Source: Mesorhizobium sp. M00.F.Ca.ET.216.01.1.1 (GTDB lineage: Bacteria; Pseudomonadota; Alphaproteobacteria; Rhizobiales; Rhizobiaceae). Taken from it: a stretch of 64,000 nt of DNA. The stretch lies in contig NZ_SADR02000013.1 in the NCBI RefSeq assembly GCF_004010325.2, positions 144,410 to 208,409 on the forward strand, given 5' to 3'. Within the stretch, counting starts at the first letter, position 1; each line of letters begins with the position of its first letter. The notes beneath the pieces are model-generated. The model saw only the letters and a list, made by a program, of their open reading frames with translations. It had not been told where the DNA came from and searched no databases. Below, one piece after another: positions 60,820-64,000 of this stretch. The position numbers and the translations under genes were made by a program.

Positions 60820-61386
60820 ATGCTAGTACTGGTTTTCGGCCTCGTGATCTTCTTCGGAATCCATTCTGTTCGGATCGCCGCCGGCGGCTTTCGTGATGCG
60901 CAAATCGCCACAAACGAGCGGCGCTGGAAGGGACTTTATTCGCTCCTATCGATCATCGGCTTCGTGCTGATCGTCTGGGGCTGGAGTCTTTATCGGCCCA
61001 ATGCGCCTGAGATCTACGAGCCGCCCTCTTGGGGCCGCCAAGTCGCGTCGGTATTGGTGCTCGCCGCATTCGTCTTTCTGGCAGCCGCTTACTTGCCCGC
61101 GGGTTCAATCAAGCATCGGCTGAAGCACCCGATGCTGGTGGGCATCATCCTTTGGGCCATCGGTCACCTCCTGGCCAATGGCGACCTTGCCGCGCTCCTA
61201 GTCTTCGGAGCGTTTCTGGTTTACGCGATTGTCGATCTCATTGCCGTCATTCCACGCGGCGATCCGGCACCCGCGGTCGTGCGACCGCGTAGCGACCTGA
61301 TTGCTGTGGGCATCGGCTTGGTGGCTTTCGCATTGTTCGGGCTCTGGCTGCACGGCTGGCTGTTCGGAGTCTCGCCCTTCGCTTGA
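60820..61386 (+). CDS. NnrU-family membrane protein
   Basis: 188 residues with five or six hydrophobic helices. The N-terminus VLVFGLVIFFGIHSVRIAA and the segments GLYSLLSIIGFVLIVWGWSL and HPMLVGIILWAIGHLLANGD are characteristic of NnrU, a membrane protein first found near nitrite/nitric-oxide reductase genes in denitrifiers and related to isoprenylcysteine methyltransferase-type folds. GAGGTG precedes ATG 60820. No denitrification genes are in this window, so the role is open. Confidence 0.82.
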   Translation: MLVLVFGLVIFFGIHSVRIAAGGFRDAQIATNERRWKGLYSLLSIIGFVLIVWGWSLYRPNAPEIYEPPSWGRQVASVLVLAAFVFLAAAYLPAGSIKHRLKHPMLVGIILWAIGHLLANGDLAALLVFGAFLVYAIVDLIAVIPRGDPAPAVVRPRSDLIAVGIGLVAFALFGLWLHGWLFGVSPFA

Positions 61387-61642
61387 ACGTCCGCAGCGAC
61401 GGCGCGCCTTCGAGGATGTCCTGGGAATCCCACCAGTTGCCGCGGATCGAGCGCCTCGCAGACGCCACAGTGAACCAATGCTTGGCATAAGGTCGGCACA
61501 TCAGAATTTTGATCCATAGACGGCTCCAGCCGGCAACATTGCGGTAATTCGGCTCGGATCGCGCCTTGCTTTGCCAACCGCGCGCGACGCTGCAAACACG
61601 AGCGATACGGGATACAATTACCGGAGCGAATGCGTCCCCGGG
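61387..61642. other. Gap between the NnrU-like and patatin genes
   Basis: 256 bp. A minus-strand frame is open here and into the NnrU gene but shows no family likeness or RBS, so nothing is called. Confidence 0.4.
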
Positions 61643-63484
61643 ATGGCTCAGATGTCCTCCGTCGATTCTCTCGCCGCGAGATTGTTGTCGGCGACATTGA
61701 TGTTCGATCGGGCGTCGTTGGCGGCGCTCGAGGCTTTGGCTGCCGAATCCGACCGTCGGGTCCTGAGACGCGGTGAGGTCCTGGTTCGCGAAGGCGATCC
61801 ATCGGACAGGTTCTTCGTCGTGCTGTCCGGTCGCTTTACGGTACACAAAGGAGATCCGATTGGCTCGGTCGCCGAGATCGCACAGGGCGAACTAGTCGGC
61901 GAAGTTGGTTTCTTTGCAGGGCTGCCCCGCACGGCCACCGTCCTTGCAGCGCGCGATTCGATCGTCCTTGAAATCAGTCGTAATCATTTCGAGAAGGCGG
62001 CTGAGGCTTTGCCGAACCTGAGAGAGGCGGTCACGATATCTCTGGCGCGCCGGTTTGCCACGCAATCTCCGAGTTCGTCACGTCTCCAGAAACCTGCCAA
62101 GATCCGAACGCTTGCCATCATTGCAGCCGGCGGAAGTCGCATCTCACCGGTGTTCATCGGGCACCTACAGCAAGCGTTCGGCGCGGTCACGCGTGCTCAG
62201 TTCGTTTCCCGGCTTGATGTCCACGCGAAGTTCGCAGGTCGTCCGATCGACGACCAGCCGATCCTTAACTGGTTGAACGAACTGGAGGCGCAAGCTGAAT
62301 TCATTGTCTACGTCGCCGATGAAGAACCTAATGAATGGACACGAGTCTGCATTCGCCAGGCCGATATGGTCCTGTTGCTGGCTAATGCGTCCTGCTCGCC
62401 TCGCTTGAACACGTCTGAGGAATTGGCGCTATCGGTCCATCCACCATCGACCGGTCGGCTTGTCCTAATTCACGACAATCGCTCGGCTGCGGTCTCCGGC
62501 ACCTCTGCATGGCTCGATGAGCGTCCCTATGTCGGCCAACATCATCATGTTGCGCTGGAGGACGGGTCTGATATCCAGCGTCTGGTCCGATTTATTTCCT
62601 GCAAGGCACGTGGCTTCGTGGCGGCGGGGGGTGGGTCCCTGGGCAGCGCCCATCTGGGCGTCTACAAGGCCTTCGTCGAGGCGGGCGGGCGCTTCGACTA
62701 TCTCGGCGGGACGAGTTCCGGAGCGGCGATGATGGCCGGCTTCGCAAGAGGGTTGGACGCGGAGCAGATCGACCGCGGCACGCACAACGTATTTGTCAAG
62801 AGTCGGGCGTTTCGGCGCCCCACCTTGCCGCGTTTCGCGCTTCTAGATCACAAAGCCTTCGATCGAGCCCTTCGGGAGGAATACGGCGACGTTCTGATCG
62901 AAGATCTTTGGCTTCCGTTCTTTGCGCTTTCGACCAATCTGAGCAGCCGTCAGCCCCATGTCCACCGTCGTGGAAAACTCTGGCAAGCCGTTCGGGCATC
63001 CGGCTCGATCCCGGGTGTCCTGCCGCCGTTCTTTACGGCTGACGGCGATATGCTGGTGGACGGCGCCATCATGAACAATTTGCCGCTGGAACAGATGAAG
63101 GAGCTCAAGACCGGCCCCAATGTTATCGTGAGCTTTGGGTCCAGTGGACCGCAAAAATACCACATCGACTATGACCGCATCCCCGGAACATTGGAACTGG
63201 CGGTCGCCCTGCTGAACCCTTTCGGCCGTGCCCGCTTGCCGCAGGTTCCGAGCATGCTTCAGGTTATTGCCGCGAGTATGCTGGCACACGGGCCGCAGGA
63301 CATTGCCGTCGGCGACGAGGATGTCTTGGTCTGTCCGCAGATTTCGAGCACGATCAGCTTCATGGATTGGAGTCGGCATTCCGAGTTGTTTTCGGACGCC
63401 TACGACCGCACGGCGCAATGGATCAAGGAACGTCTCCGCCAGGACGACTCAGGGCTCCGGGCGATGCTCGGTAACGCACATTGA
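61643..63484 (+). CDS. Cyclic-nucleotide-binding-domain patatin-like phospholipase (NTE family)
   Basis: 613 residues from ATG 61643 (61652 also possible; the frame is open to 61571). Residues about 20-130 form a cNMP-binding domain (RRGEVLVREGDPSDRFFVVL, GELVGEVGFFAGLPRTATV). The middle is a linker domain as in neuropathy-target-esterase proteins. The patatin domain has oxyanion loop GGGSLGSAHLGVYK, nucleophile S358 in GGTSSGAAM and the catalytic Asp at D473 in LVDGAIMNNLP. It should hydrolyse lysophospholipids or similar at the membrane, perhaps gated by a ligand. Monocistronic. Confidence 0.9.
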   Translation: MAQMSSVDSLAARLLSATLMFDRASLAALEALAAESDRRVLRRGEVLVREGDPSDRFFVVLSGRFTVHKGDPIGSVAEIAQGELVGEVGFFAGLPRTATVLAARDSIVLEISRNHFEKAAEALPNLREAVTISLARRFATQSPSSSRLQKPAKIRTLAIIAAGGSRISPVFIGHLQQAFGAVTRAQFVSRLDVHAKFAGRPIDDQPILNWLNELEAQAEFIVYVADEEPNEWTRVCIRQADMVLLLANASCSPRLNTSEELALSVHPPSTGRLVLIHDNRSAAVSGTSAWLDERPYVGQHHHVALEDGSDIQRLVRFISCKARGFVAAGGGSLGSAHLGVYKAFVEAGGRFDYLGGTSSGAAMMAGFARGLDAEQIDRGTHNVFVKSRAFRRPTLPRFALLDHKAFDRALREEYGDVLIEDLWLPFFALSTNLSSRQPHVHRRGKLWQAVRASGSIPGVLPPFFTADGDMLVDGAIMNNLPLEQMKELKTGPNVIVSFGSSGPQKYHIDYDRIPGTLELAVALLNPFGRARLPQVPSMLQVIAASMLAHGPQDIAVGDEDVLVCPQISSTISFMDWSRHSELFSDAYDRTAQWIKERLRQDDSGLRAMLGNAH

Positions 63485-63890
63485 GCGGTTCATGCCTGTC
63501 CAAATCGGCTTTAACCGGCCAAGGAAAAGAACGCCTACCGAAAGCCGGTTGCCGAAACCGTATTCTCTCCAGCTGTTATGGCGATGTTTTCAGCGTGAGC
63601 GGCTGTCGTACCACGTGGGTCTGACCCGGACCCGCGCGACTGATCCGCCTAACTGTTCCGCAACTGTTTCAGTTGGCGGCTGGCGTAGGCAGATCCCCAC
63701 TATTCGGCCACTGTTCTCACAGCCAAGACTATGCTCGCCATCCGCCTCGTTTCGTGGCGGTCTTCTGGCAGCGGGATTCAGGCCGCGTGCCTTGGAACCA
63801 ACGACGGGCGAGACTGTTCAGCTATGACTTTGATACGTCGCTGACGTGCCCGGCCGGCTGGGCAAGCGGCGACCTTGAGGAGTTCTCATC
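63485..63890. other. Intergenic region, no gene seen
   Basis: 406 bp with open frames only as shadows. It probably holds the promoter of the secreted-protein gene that follows; no strong promoter pair, hairpin or repeat was found. Confidence 0.45.
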
Positions 63891-64000
63891 ATGAAGATTT
63901 CGTCCAGATTTCGTTCAGTCGCGGTTGCCGTCATCGCCGCCGCGGGAGTTAGCTTTGCCAGCGCCGCGCATGCCGACAGCGGTACGATCCGCTTCGCCAT
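63891..64000 (+). CDS. Start of a secreted protein (partial at window edge)
   Basis: ATG 63891 with GAGGAG 8 nt upstream. The first 36 residues contain a signal peptide (RSVAVAVIAAAGVSFASAAHA, cleavage before DSGTIRFA). The family cannot be told from the eight mature residues visible. Confidence 0.7.
   Translation, partial: MKISSRFRSVAVAVIAAAGVSFASAAHADSGTIRFA

Noticed and set aside
61247..61846. 199-residue minus-strand frame
   Set aside because: Overlaps the ends of the NnrU-like and patatin genes on the other strand and has no family likeness.
1..64000. CRISPR arrays, prophage or conjugation genes
   Set aside because: No regularly spaced repeats, capsid, terminase, relaxase or integrase signatures were seen on either strand.

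Overview
The window looks like chromosomal DNA of an alphaproteobacterium of the order Rhizobiales, most likely Mesorhizobium or a close relative. The signs are high GC, many ABC importers with solute-binding proteins, a RibH2-type lumazine synthase behind an FMN riboswitch, and palindromic intergenic repeats of the kind scattered through rhizobial genomes. No tRNA, rRNA, CRISPR array, intact transposase or integrase was found.

Layout. 1-2709: end of an MFS transporter, an ECF sigma factor, a RibD-type reductase and a GNAT acetyltransferase. 2796-14693: a peptidoglycan-recycling locus. An RpiR/MurR-type regulator diverges from murA-nagK-like, followed on the same strand by murQ, a dipeptide-type ABC importer, a beta-lactamase-fold hydrolase and anmK. 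A 15-bp operator-like palindrome (GGAATA-N3-TATTCC) occurs both in the regulator/murA gap and upstream of murQ, so these genes probably form one regulon that imports muropeptides and converts anhMurNAc and MurNAc to GlcNAc-6-P. 14733-19530: an SDR protein lacking the catalytic Tyr, a MetQNI-type importer and a 2-oxoglutarate/Fe oxygenase. 19600-26438: a candidate small RNA with an anti-Shine-Dalgarno loop, then a LacI-regulated sugar ABC operon ending in a GH63-like hydrolase. 26520-28491: fructose-bisphosphate aldolase, and ribH2 with its promoter and FMN riboswitch. 28722-37344: acyl-CoA ligase, a TetR-MFP-RND efflux set and an aldehyde dehydrogenase. 37589-38935: a secreted Sel1-repeat protein.

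39167-54876 is a segment of about 15.5 kb flanked by 129-bp direct repeats with one mismatch. The right copy is the 3' end of an intact Acg-type nitroreductase gene; the left copy is an orphan fragment. Between them lie a redoxin gene with a decayed copy, a LysR pair (one intact, one broken), and a complete sugar-acid catabolic cassette. The cassette has gntR plus three enolase-superfamily genes on one strand, and ABC importer, a fourth enolase-superfamily gene and an RraA-like gene on the other. This looks like an acquired catabolic island.

53965-60819 is a decay zone. It holds a nitroreductase, an orphan solute-binding protein, a truncated DUF6064-like protein, a sulfatase lacking its N-terminus and frameshifted, a frameshifted TetR gene, a TIGR03032-like pseudogene and smaller scraps. 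The window ends with an NnrU-like membrane protein, a cyclic-nucleotide-domain/patatin lipase and the start of a secreted protein.
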